Shown in pieces: positions 12,132 through 29,400 of a stretch of DNA of 64,000 nt. The notes under the pieces were generated by a model, which was not told the origin of the DNA, did not search any database, and worked only from the letters and a program-made list of their open reading frames with translations. Made by a program: the position numbers and the translations under genes. Source of the DNA: Chaetoderma sp. LZ-2023a (lineage: Eukaryota; Mollusca; Caudofoveata; Chaetodermatida; Chaetodermatidae); assembly GCA_034401795.1 (NCBI GenBank), contig CM067360.1:118809704-118873703 (forward strand). Reading direction: 5' to 3'. Position 1 is the first letter of the stretch. Each line of letters begins with the position of its first letter.

Positions 12132-13486
12132 TAAAATTATTAGAGCTAAGTCTTAAAGGAAACGATTTCCAATTTAATGGTGAAAATTACCTTCAAATCT
12201 GTGGATGCGCAATGGGTAAACGATTCAGCCCAAATTTTGCCACGATTTATGTTGCGGAGTGGGAAGAGGAGGCACTGAACAAATCAACCAAAAAGCCTCT
12301 TCTTTACCTCAGATATCTAGATGACATCTTCATAGTTTGGCAACATTCAGAAGAAGACTTTTGGGAATTTTTTCGCATTTTAAATAACCAAGATTCGAAT
12401 ATCAAGCTAAAAGCTACTATTAGTGGAACATCTGTTGACTTTTTAGATGTCACGATCTATAAGGGTCCTCAATTTGATTCCTCTGGAAAATTAGAATATA
12501 AAGTATTCTTTAAGCCAACAGACTCACATCAGCTGCTTCACAAAAAATCATTTCATCCTCCACACACATTTAAAGGTTTGATCAAATCGCAAATCATAAG
12601 ATTTTTTCGAAACTCTAGCAACAGGCAAAATCTGAATAGTGCATGCTCTACTCTGTTTGATGCTTTGAAAGCACGAGGCTATTCAGCCCGTTTTCTTCGA
12701 AAAATTAAAGCAGACACCATCAATGAGCTTGAAAATCTAAAACCTCATAGCGGACCCGAGTTTGAGCCTGTCCAAATTAAACACAATAAACCAATCATGT
12801 GCGATGGATCAGTTTCTAAATGCGACAAAAATAGATGCAAAGTAAACAACTATATTGTAAACCAACAAACATTCCTGAGCTTTCAAACTAAAAATGAATA
12901 TCATATCCGAACTAATATGCATTGTGATTCTGAGAATGTAGTTTATTTGATCAATTGCGCCCTTTGCCAGAAACAGTATGTTGGTGAAACAAAAAATGCA
13001 TTTAGAGTGCGTGCTAGACGCCACGTTTCTGATATTAACACCTCAGCAGATACGCCAATTGCTCAACATTTCCAACTTCCTGATCATTCAGTTGAACATC
13101 ATTTTGAAATCATGCCAATAGAACAGATTCCGACCTTCGATAGTGAGGAAGAAACGAGTTCGTTTCGCAAAATCCAAGAAGGCCATTGGATTAGAACACT
13201 CCAAACAAAAGCACCATTTGGAATAAATGTAGATTCGGGAATATCACAAAAGAACAAAATTATCCCATTTCAACTCATATACAATAGACGTAATGTTGAA
13301 TTAGCAAAAACCATGAAAGACGAATATTCACAGTTGCAATCTAAATTAAAGGAACCGATCAAAGCACGACCAGTAATAGCTTACAATAGAAATCCAAACC
13401 TGAAAGATTTGCTAGTAAGATCAAAGTTAGACCTTATGGTTCCTGATAACAATGACAAGGTTTCATCCCTCCCTACCTATTCTTAA
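12132..13486 (+). pseudogene. Copy G: long PLE ORF2 remnant (equals copy C)
   Basis: The frame is open, with 424 aa from the Met at 12212 and the IQEGHW variant found otherwise only in copy C. The offset is exactly 6,851 bp. Confidence 0.9.
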
Positions 13487-13589
13487 ATAAATCTAATCCC
13501 AACCAAAATCAATGGTGGGGCAACATGAAATCATATCCGTAGGACATCTTTTAATTTTGTGTCTGCAAAAGTATGTGTGCGTACGTGTG

Positions 13590-13633
<44 letters not shown>

Positions 13634-13969
13634 TTCGTTCGTTCGTTCGTTCGTTCGTTCGTTCGTTCGTTCGTGCGTGCGTTCGTTCGTTCGGGCGTCC
13701 GGGCGTTTGTTCGTATGTGTGTATGTGTGTGGGTGTGTGCTCGTACATCCGCACGTGTGTGCATCTATACTTGCGTGGGTGTATGTGTGCGTGTGTGTAT
13801 GTGGGTGTGGGTGCATTAATTCGTGAGTACATTAGTGCGCGGGTGTGTGCGTGCATGCATTCGTGCGTTCGTTCGTGCATGCGTTCATGCATGCATTATT
13901 GCGTGCATTCGTGCATGTATTACTGTGGGCATGTGTTATTGCATGCATTCGTGCATTCGTTCAGATGTG

Positions 13970-14005
<36 letters not shown>

Positions 14006-14307
14006 GGCGTGCATTCGTGTGTGTGTGATTTCTCTATAATGTAGGATCAATCCCAGCCTTTACCTGTTAAAGCGACCTACTGATAAGTTCATTTTACCCC
14101 AACTAATCTCAAGGGGGGACCACTCTAAGTAAATCTAAACTTGGTCTCGATAGGACAAATTTAGGTAAAGAAATTTGTAATTAAATTCCTGTGCCAATGC
14201 GTTTTTTTCAATGTAAAGACAGACAGACAGACAGACAGACAGACTGTCAGACTGTCAGACTGCCAGACTGCCAGCCTGCCAGCCTGCCAGCCTGCCAGCC
14301 TGCCAGC
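13487..14307 (+). repeat. Copy G 3' region, type 1 (equals copy C region)
   Basis: Same microsatellite structure, tail and compound linker as 6636-7456. Confidence 0.88.
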
Positions 14308-15662
14308 TAAAATTATTAGAGCTAAGTCTTAAAGGAAACGATTTCCAATTTAATGGTGAAAATTACCTTCAAATCTGTGGATGCGCAATGGGTAAACGAT
14401 TCAGCCCAAATTTTGCCACGATTTATGTTGCGGAGTGGGAAGAGGAGGCACTGAACAAATCAACCAAAAAGCCTCTTCTTTACCTCAGATATCTAGATGA
14501 CATCTTCATAGTTTGGCAACATTCAGAAGAAGACTTTTGGGAATTTTTTCGCATTTTAAATAACCAAGATTCGAATATCAAGCTAAAAGCTACTATTAGT
14601 GGAACATCTGTTGACTTTTTAGATGTCACGATCTATAAGGGTCCTCAATTTGATTCCTCTGGAAAATTAGAATATAAAGTATTCTTTAAGCCAACAGACT
14701 CACATCAGCTGCTTCACAAAAAATCATTTCATCCTCCACACACATTTAAAGGTTTGATCAAATCGCAAATCATAAGATTTTTTCGAAACTCTAGCAACAG
14801 GCAAAATCTGAATAGTGCATGCTCTACTCTGTTTGATGCTTTGAAAGCACGAGGCTATTCAGCCCGTTTTCTTCGAAAAATTAAAGCAGACACCATCAAT
14901 GAGCTTGAAAATCTAAAACCTCATAGCGGACCCGAGTTTGAGCCTGTCCAAATTAAACACAATAAACCAATCATGTGCGATGGATCAGTTTCTAAATGCG
15001 ACAAAAATAGATGCAAAGTAAACAACTATATTGTAAACCAACAAACATTCCTGAGCTTTCAAACTAAAAATGAATATCATATCCGAACTAATATGCATTG
15101 TGATTCTGAGAATGTAGTTTATTTGATCAATTGTGCCCTTTGCCAGAAACAGTATGTTGGTGAAACAAAAAATGCATTTAGAGTGCGTGCTAGACGCCAC
15201 GTTTCTGATATTAACACCTCAGCAGATACGCCAATTGCTCAACATTTCCAACTTCCTGATCATTCAGTTGAACATCATTTTGAAATCATGCCAATAGAAC
15301 AGATTCCGACCTTCGATAGTGAGGAAGAAACGAGTTCGTTTCGCAAAATCCGAGAAGGCCATTGGATTAGAACACTCCAAACAAAAGCACCATTTGGAAT
15401 AAATGTAGATTCGGGAATATCACAAAAGAACAAAATTATCCCATTTCAACTCATATACAATAGACGTAATGTTGAATTAGCAAAAACCATGAAAGACGAA
15501 TATTCACAGTTGCAATCTAAATTAAAGGAACCGATCAAAGCACGACCAGTAATAGCTTACAATAGAAATCCAAACCTGAAAGATTTGCTAGTAAGATCAA
15601 AGTTAGACCTTATGGTTCCTGATAACAATGACAAGGTTTCATCCCTCCCTACCTATTCTTAA
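14308..15662 (+). pseudogene. Copy H: long PLE ORF2 remnant (equals copy D)
   Basis: The frame is open with 424 aa from the Met at 14388. It matches copy D at offset 6,851, with YLDD and GIY-YIG kept and the RT N-terminal half missing. Confidence 0.9.
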
Positions 15663-16594
<932 letters not shown>

Positions 16595-17073
16595 TTTAGA
16601 GTGCGTGCCACGTTTCTGATATTAACACCTCAGCAGATACGCCAATTGCTCAACATTTCCAACTTCCGGATCATTCAGTTGAACATCATTTTGAAATCAT
16701 GCCAATAGAACAGATTCCGACCTTCGATAGTGAGGAAGAAACGAGTTCGTTTCGCAAAATCCGAGAAGGCCATTGGATTAGAACACTCCAAACAAAAGCA
16801 CCATTTGGAATAAATGTAGATTCGGGAATATCACAAAAGAACAAAATTATCCCATTTCAACTCATATACAATAGACGTAATGTTGAATTAGCAAAAACCA
16901 TGAAAGACGAATATTCACAGTTGCAATCTAAATTAAAGGAACCGATCAAAGCACGACCAGTAATAGCTTACAATAGAAATCCAAACCTGAAAGATTTGCT
17001 AGTAAGATCAAAGTTAGACCTTATGGTTCCTGATAACAATGACAAGGTTTCATCCCTCCCTACCTATTCTTAA
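16595..17073 (+). pseudogene. Copy I: short PLE ORF2 remnant (equals copy E)
   Basis: The 7-bp deletion is present; the open part from the Met at 16699 is 124 aa, with Met in LDLMVPD as in copy E. Confidence 0.9.
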
Positions 17074-17492
17074 ATAAATCTAATCCCAACCAAAATCAAT
17101 GGTGGGGCAACATGAAATCATATCCGTAGGACATCTTTTAATTTTGTGTCTGCAAAAGTATGTGTGCGTACGTGTGTGCGTGCGTGCGTGCGTTCGTTCG
17201 TGCGTGCGTTCGTTCGTTCGTGCGTCCGGGCGTTTGTTCGTATGTGTGTATGTGTGTGGGTGTGTGCTCGTACATCCGCACGTGTGTGCATCTATACTTG
17301 CGTGGGTGTATGTGTGCGTGTGTGTATGTGGGTGTGGGTGCATTAATTCGTGAGTACATTAGTGCGTGGGTGTGTGCGTGCATGCATTCGTGCGTTCGTT
17401 CGTGCATGCGTTCATGCATGCATTATTGCGTGCATTCGTGCATGTATTACTGTGTGCATGTGTTATTGCATGCATTCGTGCATTCGTTCAGA

Positions 17493-17584
<92 letters not shown>

Positions 17585-17592
17585 TACGTACG

Positions 17593-17624
<32 letters not shown>

Positions 17625-17907
17625 TGAGTGCGTAAGTGCGTGCGTAGTTGCGTAAGTGCGTAAGTGCGTGCGTGCGTACGGCCGTGCGGGCGTGCGGGCG
17701 TGCATTCGTGTGTGTGTGATTTCTCTATAATGTAGGATCAATTCCAGCCTTTACCTGTTAAAGCGACCTACTGATAAGTTCATTTTACCCCAACTAATCT
17801 CAAGGGGGGACCACTCTAAGTAAATCTAAACTTGGTCTCGATAGGACAAATTTAGGTAAAGAAATTTGTAATTAAATTCCTGTGCCAATGCGTTTTTTTC
17901 AATGTAA

Positions 17908-17947
<40 letters not shown>
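17074..17947 (+). repeat. Copy I 3' region, type 2, simple (ACAG)n linker
   Basis: Complete version of the region that the gap interrupts in copy E: GTGC run with a GTAC pair, a gcgtagttgc variant, tail, and pure (ACAG)n into a short copy. Confidence 0.9.
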
Positions 17948-18426
17948 TTTAGAGTGCGTGCCACGTTTCTGATATTAACACCTCAGCAGATACGCCAATT
18001 GCTCAACATTTCCAACTTCCGGATCATTCAGTTGAACATCATTTTGAAATCATGCCAATAGAACAGATTCCGACCTTCGATAGTGAGGAAGAAACGAGTT
18101 CGTTTCGCAAAATCCGAGAGGGCCATTGGATTAGAACACTCCAAACAAAAGCACCATTTGGAATAATTGTAGATTCGGGAATATCACAAAAGAACAAAAT
18201 TATCCCATTTCAACTCATATACAATAGACGTAATGTTGAATTAGCAAAAACCATGAAAGACGAATATTCACAGTTGCAATCTAAATTAAAGGAACCGATC
18301 AAAGCACGACCAGTAATAGCTTACAATAGAAATCCAAACCTGAAAGATTTGCTAGTAAGATCAAAGTTAGACCTTATAGTTCCTGATAACAATGACAAGG
18401 TTTCATCCCTCCCTACCTATTCTTAA
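17948..18426 (+). pseudogene. Copy J: short PLE ORF2 remnant
   Basis: Shared 7-bp deletion. The 124-aa open part from 18052 carries a private Asn-to-Ile change (FGIIVDSG) and the type-1 marker Ile in LDLIVPD. Confidence 0.9.
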
Positions 18427-19331
<905 letters not shown>

Positions 19332-20686
19332 TAAAATTATTAGAGCTAAGTCTTAAAGGAAACGATTTCCAATTTAATGGTGAAAATTACCTTCAAATCT
19401 GTGGATGCGCAATGGGTAAACGATTCAGCCCAAATTTTGCCACGATTTATGTTGCGGAGTGGGAAGAGGAGGCACTGAACAAATCAACCAAAAAGCCTCT
19501 TCTTTACCTCAGATATCTAGATGACATCTTCATAGTTTGGCAACATTCAGAAGAAGACTTTTGGGAATTTTTTCGCATTTTAAATAACCAAGATTCGAAT
19601 ATCAAGCTAAAAGCTACTATTAGTGGAACATCTGTTGACTTTTTAGATGTCACGATCTATAAGGGTCCTCAATTTGATTCCTCTGGAAAATTAGAATATA
19701 AAGTATTCTTTAAGCCAACAGACTCACATCAGCTGCTTCACAAAAAATCATTTCATCCTCCACACACATTTAAAGGTTTGATCAAATCGCAAATCATAAG
19801 ATTTTTTCGAAACTCTAGCAACAGGCAAAATCTGAATAGTGCATGCTCTACTCTGTTTGATGCTTTGAAAGCACGAGGCTATTCAGCCCGTTTTCTTCGA
19901 AAAATTAAAGCAGACACCATCAATGAGCTTGAAAATCTAAAACCTCATAGCGGACCCGAGTTTGAGCCTGTCCAAATTAAACACAATAAAGCAATCATGT
20001 GCGATGGATCAGTTTCTAAATGCGACAAAAATAGATGCAAAGTAAACAACTATATTGTAAACCAACAAACATTCCTGAGCTTTCAAACTAAAAATGAATA
20101 TCATATCCGAACTAATATGCATTGTGATTCTGAGAATGTAGTTTATTTGATCAATTGTGCCCTTTGCCAGAAACAGTATGTTGGTGAAACAAAAAATGCA
20201 TTTAGAGTGCGTGCTAGACGCCACGTTTCTGATATTAACACCTCAGCAGATACGCCAATTGCTCAACATTTCCAACTTCCTGATCATTCAGTTGAACATC
20301 ATTTTGAAATCATGCCAATAGAACAGATTCCGACCTTCGATAGTGAGGAAGAAACGAGTTCGTTTCGCAAAATCCGAGAAGGCCATTGGATTAGAACACT
20401 CCAAACAAAAGCACCATTTGGAATAAATGTAGATTCGGGAATATCACAAAAGAACAAAATTATCCCATTTCAACTCATATACAATAGACGTAATGTTGAA
20501 TTAGCAAAAACCATGAAAGACGAATATTCACAGTTGCAATCTAAATTAAAGGAACCGATCAAAGCACGACCAGTAATAGCTTACAATAGAAATCCAAACC
20601 TGAAAGATTTGCTAGTAAGATCAAAGTTAGACCTTATGGTTCCTGATAACAATGACAAGGTTTCATCCCTCCCTACCTATTCTTAA
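19332..20686 (+). pseudogene. Copy K: long PLE ORF2 remnant
   Basis: 424 aa open from the Met at 19412, with a private Pro-to-Ala change (HNKAIMC) in the linker before the cysteine-rich part. RT finger motifs are absent; YLDD and GIY-YIG are kept. Confidence 0.9.
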
Positions 20687-21616
<930 letters not shown>

Positions 21617-22095
21617 TTTAGAGTGCGTGCCACGTTTCTGATATTAACACCTCAGCAGATACGCCAATTGCTCAACATTTCCAACTTCCGGATCATTCAG
21701 TTGAACATCATTTTGAAATCATGCCAATAGAACAGATTCCGACCTTCGATAGTGAGGAAGAAACGAGTTCGTTTCGCAAAATCCGAGAGGGCCATTGGAT
21801 TAGAACACTCCAAACAAAAGCACCATTTGGAATAAATGTAGATTCGGGAATATCACAAAAGAACAAAATTATCCCATTTCAACTCATATACAATAGACGT
21901 AATGTTGAATTAGCAAAAACCATGAAAGACGAATATTCACAGTTGCAATCTAAATTAAAGGAACCGATCAAAGCACGACCAGTAATAGCTTACAATAGAA
22001 ATCCAAACCTGAAAGATTTGCTAGTAAGATCAAAGTTAGACCTTATAGTTCCTGATAACAATGACAAGGTTTCATCCCTCCCTACCTATTCTTAA
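21617..22095 (+). pseudogene. Copy L: short PLE ORF2 remnant
   Basis: Shared 7-bp deletion; 124 aa open from 21721 with REGHW and the type-1 marker Ile in LDLIVPD. Confidence 0.9.
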
Positions 22096-22996
<901 letters not shown>

Positions 22997-24351
22997 TAAA
23001 ATTATTAGAGCTAAGTCTTAAAGGAAACGATTTCCAATTTAATGGTGAAAATTACCTTCAAATCTGTGGATGCGCAATGGGTAAACGATTCAGCCCAAAT
23101 TTTGCCACGATTTATGTTGCGGAGTGGGAAGAGGAGGCACTGAACAAATCAACCAAAAAGCCTCTTCTTTACCTCAGATATCTAGATGACATCTTCATAG
23201 TTTGGCAACATTCAGAAGAAGACTTTTGGGAATTTTTTCGCATTTTAAATAACCAAGATTCGAATATCAAGCTAAAAGCTACTATTAGTGGAACATCTGT
23301 TGACTTTTTAGATGTCACGATCTATAAGGGTCCTCAATTTGATTCCTCTGGAAAATTAGAATATAAAGTATTCTTTAAGCCAACAGACTCACATCAGCTG
23401 CTTCACAAAAAATCATTTCATCCTCCACACACATTTAAAGGTTTGATCAAATCGCAAATCATAAGATTTTTTCGAAACTCTAGCAACAGGCAAAATCTGA
23501 ATAGTGCATGCTCTACTCTGTTTGATGCTTTGAAAGCACGAGGCTATTCAGCCCGTTTTCTTCGAAAAATTAAAGCAGACACCATCAATGAGCTTGAAAA
23601 TCTAAAACCTCATAGCGGACCCGAGTTTGAGCCTGTCCAAATTAAACACAATAAACCAATCATGTGCGATGGATCAGTTTCTAAATGCGACAAAAATAGA
23701 TGCAAAGTAAACAACTATATTGTAAACCAACAAACATTCCTGAGCTTTCAAACTAAAAATGAATATCATATCCGAACTAATATGCATTGTGATTCTGAGA
23801 ATGTAGTTTATTTGATCAATTGTGCCCTTTGCCAGAAACAGTATGTTGGTGAAACAAAAAATGCATTTAGAGTGCGTGCTAGACGCCACGTTTCTGATAT
23901 TAACACCTCAGCAGATACGCCAATTGCTCAACATTTCCAACTTCCTGATCATTCAGTTGAACATCATTTTGAAATCATGCCAATAGAACAGATTCCGACC
24001 TTCGATAGTGAGGAAGAAACGAGTTCGTTTCGCAAAATCCGACAAGGCCATTGGATTAGAACACTCCAAACAAAAGCACCATTTGGAATAAATGTAGATT
24101 CGGGAATATCACAAAAGAACAAAATTATCCCATTTCAACTCATATACAATAGACGTAATGTTGAATTAGCAAAAACCATGAAAGACGAATATTCACAGTT
24201 GCAATCTAAATTAAAGGAACCGATCAAAGCACGACCAGTAATAGCTTACAATAGAAATCCAAACCTGAAAGATTTGCTAGTAAGATCAAAGTTAGACCTT
24301 ATGGTTCCTGATAACAATGACAAGGTTTCATCCCTCCCTACCTATTCTTAA
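22997..24351 (+). pseudogene. Copy M: long PLE ORF2 remnant with catalytic-Glu change
   Basis: 424 aa open from the Met at 23077. Codon GAA, equivalent to E683 of copy A, is CAA here, giving RQGHW; this Glu is the expected metal ligand of GIY-YIG nucleases, so the domain is probably inactive even if expressed. The RT N-terminal half is missing. Confidence 0.9.
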
Positions 24352-24770
24352 ATAAATCTAATCCCAACCAAAATCAATGGTGGGGCAACATGAAATCATA
24401 TCCGTAGGACATCTTTTAATTTTGTGTCTGCAAAAGTATGTGTGCGTACGTGTGTGTGTGCGAGCGTGCGTTCGTTCGTGCGTGCGTTCGTTCGTTCGTG
24501 CGTCCGGGCGTTTGTTCGTATGTGTGTATGTGTGTGGGGGTGTGCTCGTACATCCGCACGTGTGTGCATCTATACTTGCGTGGGTGTATGTGTGCGTGTG
24601 TGTATGTGGGTGTGGGTGCATTAATTCGTGAGTACATTAGTGCGTGGGTGTGTGCGTGCATGCATTCGTGCGTTCGTTCGTGCATGCGTTCATGCATGCA
24701 TTATTGCGTGCATTCGTGCATGTATTACTGTGTGCATGTGTTATTGCATGCATTCGTGCATTCGTTCAGA

Positions 24771-24858
<88 letters not shown>

Positions 24859-25145
24859 TGAGTGCGTGAGTGCGTAAGTGCGTGCGTAGGTGCGTGCGTA
24901 AGTGCGTGCGTGCGTACGGCCGTGCGGGCGTGCGGGCGTGCATTCGTGTGTGTGTGATTTCTCTATAATGTAGGATCAATTCCAGCCTTTACCTGTTAAA
25001 GCGACCTACTGATAAGTTCATTTTACCCCAACTAATCTCAAGGGGGGACCACTCTAAGTAAATCTAAACTTGGTCTCGATAGGACAAATTTAGGTAAAGA
25101 AATTTGTAATTAAATTCCTGTGCCAATGCGTTTTTTTCAATGTAA

Positions 25146-25213
<68 letters not shown>
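24352..25213 (+). repeat. Copy M 3' region, type 2, long (ACAG)n linker
   Basis: Shorter GTGC run, private changes (tgtgtgcgagcg, gtggggg), tail, and a long pure (ACAG)n run at about 25148-25213. Confidence 0.9.
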
Positions 25214-25692
25214 TTTAGAGTGCGTGCCACGTTTCTGATATTAACACCTCAGCAGATACGCCAATTGCTCAACATTTCCAACTTCCGGATCATTCAGTTG
25301 AACATCATTTTGAAATCATGCCAATAGAACAGATTCCGACCTTCGATAGTGAGGAAGAAACGAGTTCGTTTCGCAAAATCCGAGAGGGCCATTGGATTAG
25401 AACACTCCAAACAAAAGCACCATTTGGAATAAATGTAGATTCGGGAATATCACAAAAGAACAAAATTATCCCATTTCAACTCATATACAATAGACGTAAT
25501 GTTGAATTAGCAAAAACCATGAAAGACGAATATTCACAGTTGCAATCTAAATTAAAGGAACCGATCAAAGCACGACCAGTAATAGCTTACAATAGAAATC
25601 CAAACCTGAAAGATTTGCTAGTAAGATCAAAGTTAGACCTTATAGTTCCTGATAACAATGACAAGGTTTCATCCCTCCCTACCTATTCTTAA
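25214..25692 (+). pseudogene. Copy N: short PLE ORF2 remnant, last of the array
   Basis: Shared 7-bp deletion; 124 aa open from 25318 with the type-1 marker Ile. Confidence 0.9.
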
Positions 25693-25795
25693 ATAAATCT
25701 AATCCCAACCAAAATCAATGGTGGGGCAACATGAAATCATATCCGTAGGACATCTTTTAATTTTGTGTCTGCAAAAGTATGTGTGCGTACGTGTG

Positions 25796-25843
<48 letters not shown>

Positions 25844-26183
25844 TTCGTTCGTTCGTTCGTTCGTTCGTTCGTTCGTTCGTTCGTTCGTGCGTGCGTTCGT
25901 TCGTTCGGGCGTCCGGGCGTTTGTTCGTATGTGTGTATGTGTGTGGGTGTGTGCTCGTACATCCGCACGTGTGTGCATCTATACTTGCGTGGGTGTATGT
26001 GTGCGTGTGTGTATGTGGGTGTGGGTGCATTAATTCGTGAGTACATTAGTGCGCGGGTGTGTGCGTGCATGCATTCGTGCGTTCGTTCGTGCATGCGTTC
26101 ATGCATGCATTATTGCGTGCATTCGTGCATGTATTACTGTGGGCATGTGTTATTGCATGCATTCGTGCATTCGTTCAGATGTG

Positions 26184-26242
<59 letters not shown>

Positions 26243-26462
26243 TTGCGTGCGGGCGTGCATTCGTGTGTGTGTGATTTCTCTATAATGTAGGATCAATCCC
26301 AGCCTTTACCTGTTAAAGCGACCTACTGATAAGTTCATTTTACCCCAACTAATCTCTAGGGGGGACCACTCTAAGTAAATCTAAACTTGGTCTCGATAGG
26401 ACAAATTTAGGTAAAGAAATTTGTAATTAAATTCCTGTGCCAATGCGTTTTTTTCAATGTAA

Positions 26463-26494
<32 letters not shown>

Positions 26495-26541
26495 TGTCAG
26501 ACTGTCAGACTGCCAGACTGCCAGCCTGCCAGCCTGCCAGC
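25693..26541 (+). repeat. Copy N 3' region, type 1, end of array
   Basis: Type-1 microsatellite and tail (with a private tctctagggg change) and a compound linker. After the CAGCCTGC units at 26541 the array stops in unrelated sequence, so no further long copy follows. Confidence 0.9.
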
Positions 26542-26982
26542 CAATCATTCATTTCACTTAGGAAGAAATGGTGCTGTTATTGGTGTAGTGTCACAATTTT
26601 AGCATGGCTATATTATTAGGCATTTTTGACAAGATTATACCATCTAATTACCTCACGCGAGGCCCTGTCGCTATCCTAATCTAACGATTCCGCGCACCAC
26701 CAGTCTGAAAAAAGCTTCCCATATCGATGATGCTGGTGGTAATGATCCAGTTAATGCCCGATATATAGCTCAATATGCAACATGTTATATTGGCTGGCTT
26801 CGGATAAGGTGTAATAAGCTGAGATGCAGCGCAGGGTGGTTGACAGATTTTGCAATAACATGTTTGAAATTATGCCTGTTTGTACAATTGAATACATATT
26901 CGGGCATCCGTGTACCGATGCTTGTGTTGATTTGCCTTTGCAAAAATGTAAATACCTCATTATCAAAGTTTCAGTGAAAATA
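26542..26982. other. Non-genic sequence
   Basis: Short ORFs only; no motif, RNA gene or repeat recognised. Confidence 0.5.
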
Positions 26983-27265
26983 TAAAATTGTTACAAGTCT
27001 ATAATTTTTTATTTAATTGTGTGCCTATGTGTAATGAAAGGAAACAAATCTTAGCATATGATGATTTAATTACGTATAAATTAATATACTTTTTTAAGTC
27101 GCTATATTGAAATAGAGGCACGCGCCTCTATTTCAAGGTCGCAAATTAAAAAAAGTATATTAATTTATACGTAATGAAATCATCATATGTTAAGATGTAT
27201 TTCTTGTCATTACATATAGGCACACAGCTAACACTTCTAAAAGTATTCAATACACACAATTTTAT
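26983..27265. mobile_element. Foldback MITE, copy 1
   Basis: A long imperfect inverted repeat is centred near 27120. The core arms ttgaaatagaggc and gcctctatttcaa are separated by 4 nt, and pairing continues outward through attacgtataaattaatata and its complement to about 27020 and 27225. The outer limits at taaaattgt and acaatttta are approximate. It has no coding capacity. A diverged relative lies at 39903-40111. AT-rich arms suggest a nonautonomous DNA transposon of unknown superfamily. Confidence 0.8.
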
Positions 27266-27729
27266 TTTCAGGAATTTTGCTGTGAATATGCAGCTTTAAA
27301 TCTAACTTGAAATGAAGATGTATCATAAGTAATAGTTGATGGAATTTTTCGGTTTCCAAGACATAAATCAATTTATCAGCGACCCTCCCTCGTCTCTGTT
27401 CGGCAAAGCATCATCTGGTACGGTGAGCCATAGTTGTGCGACTGTAAACCTAATTTAGTTTGACAATCATACCGAAGTTATAAGAGGAATGACAAACAGA
27501 TACAGTGTTGCGGTTAATATGTAGATCGTGTATTAGGTCCATGTCGTGATGCCATTTTCAGCTCCATAAGAAAAACATGTAAACTTCAGCTAGCTGATAT
27601 TCTGATCACTAGTGTATATACGGCATGCCATATTCGGTAAAGGTTGGTTAATAAAAGACGCGTCACGGACAATCAAAGCGTCATCATTAAACTCGATTAG
27701 ACCCGAAATGCCAAATCATAACAATCCAT
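27266..27729. other. Non-genic sequence
   Basis: Nothing recognised. Confidence 0.5.
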
Positions 27730-28010
27730 TTGTGTCAACACAGCCTCAAAGCTCTCAAATTACTGCTTAATATAGCAATTACACATCTTTGTTGTTCAAC
27801 ATTTTTCAAAATATGTTAATTTTAGGCCACTTTAGTAAATTTATCAGTGAATTTGTTTTCGCTGGATTGACGATCAAAGGGTTACTGGCAATGATAATTC
27901 CAGTTTTTGCTTAGCCAGTGTCTGTCTGCAGGCCGAGAAAAGAATATTTTTGAAAAGTTACCACTTGAATGACAGACTCGGTTACCATTAAAGGGATAAG
28001 TTGACACACA
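27730..28010. mobile_element. MITE with TTGTGTCAAC ends, copy i
   Basis: It begins TTGTGTCAAC and ends GTTGACACAC. Internal blocks (gagaaaagaatatttttgaaa, ttaccac, gactcggttacc) match copies at 33507-33915, 35905-36245 and 37745-38085. Confidence 0.7.
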
Positions 28011-28100
28011 CGGGGTTACAGACAGTTTCAGTTTTCCTAATTCCGCTCAGGCTATGTAACAATAGCATATGAGGGCACCATTTGTACAATTTGGCGGTAG

Positions 28101-28208
<108 letters not shown>

Positions 28209-29070
28209 TTGTAATATCGGGTGTAGGTGGCGTGCTCGTATTTGTGCCGTTAGCAATAGGTATGATAGATGACTGTTTTGTCTTTGAGAGTATAAGGAAT
28301 TTACTGAGATTGACGAGCAGTGGCTTGTTGTGTATTGACATTAGTCCGTGGGTTTTCTCTTTGTTGTTTTGCCTGGCAAAATATTAAGTTATATATTTGC
28401 GTCTTAGGCTATTAAATTGGTTGCAGTCTAAAAGAAAGGGATTAACGACGAGGGCAATTATTCGTTGAGATGGTGTTCTGCATTGAGTAAACCGCCACAT
28501 CCTCTCAATCTCTGAAACGGCTAAACATTGACCGACGCTACAACGGTGGCCGTAAACAGTAATTATTTACCATCTTTCCTGGCGGGAAACATAACCATGT
28601 GCTCGCATCGGTATTCCTACATTTTCTCTCACGCAAAGGGGATCACATGATAGAGCGATACATCAATCACGTCTGATCTATGGATGTCTAATTATGTCTA
28701 ATGGCGAAACCAGCTGCCAATCGTTGTGCAGATGATGGGAAGAAGAACTCTCGTATTGAAATGAAATGGTTATTTTCTAATCCAGCATATTGTGGAATTT
28801 GTATCTGCAAATAAATTAAACAATAGTGGATGCATGCGCGCAGGGGTGAGGGAATAAAATAAGTAAATACAAGGGGCACACCCATTACCTTTCTGACCAT
28901 CAGCTTGGCCCCCTGTTTTTGTTAGCAATTATCAACACGCTAAGCTGAATCTACGGCGAGCATTGAGCTACACGCTTTAAGCTATCAATAAGCTATGTAA
29001 CCCCGACGACATTGCATTCCCCATAGACATGTGCGCTTACATTCCTGGTAATATTACACATACTGTTTTT
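28209..29070. other. Non-genic sequence
   Basis: Nothing recognised. Confidence 0.5.
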
Positions 29071-29400
29071 ATTCATTCATTCATTCATTCATTCATTCAT
29101 TCATTCATTCATTCATTCATTCATTCATTCATTCATTCATCCATCCATCCATCCATCCATCCATCCATCCATCCATTCATTCATTCATTCATTCATTCAT
29201 TCATTCATTAATTCATTAATTCATTAATTCATTAATTCATTCATTCATTCATTCATTCATTCATTCATTCATTCATTAATTCATTCATTCATTAATTCAT
29301 TCAGTCAGTCAGTCAGCCATTCAGCCACCCATTCGTCCGTCCGTCCATCCCTCTGCCCGTCCGTCTGGCCGTCCGCCCGCCGCCCAGCCACCCGACCGCC
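29071..29400. repeat. (ATTC)n microsatellite with CATC, CAGT and CCGT derivatives
   Basis: About 230 bp of ATTC, interrupted by CATC and TTAA-containing units, grades into CAGT and then CCGT/CCGC units. Confidence 0.95.
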
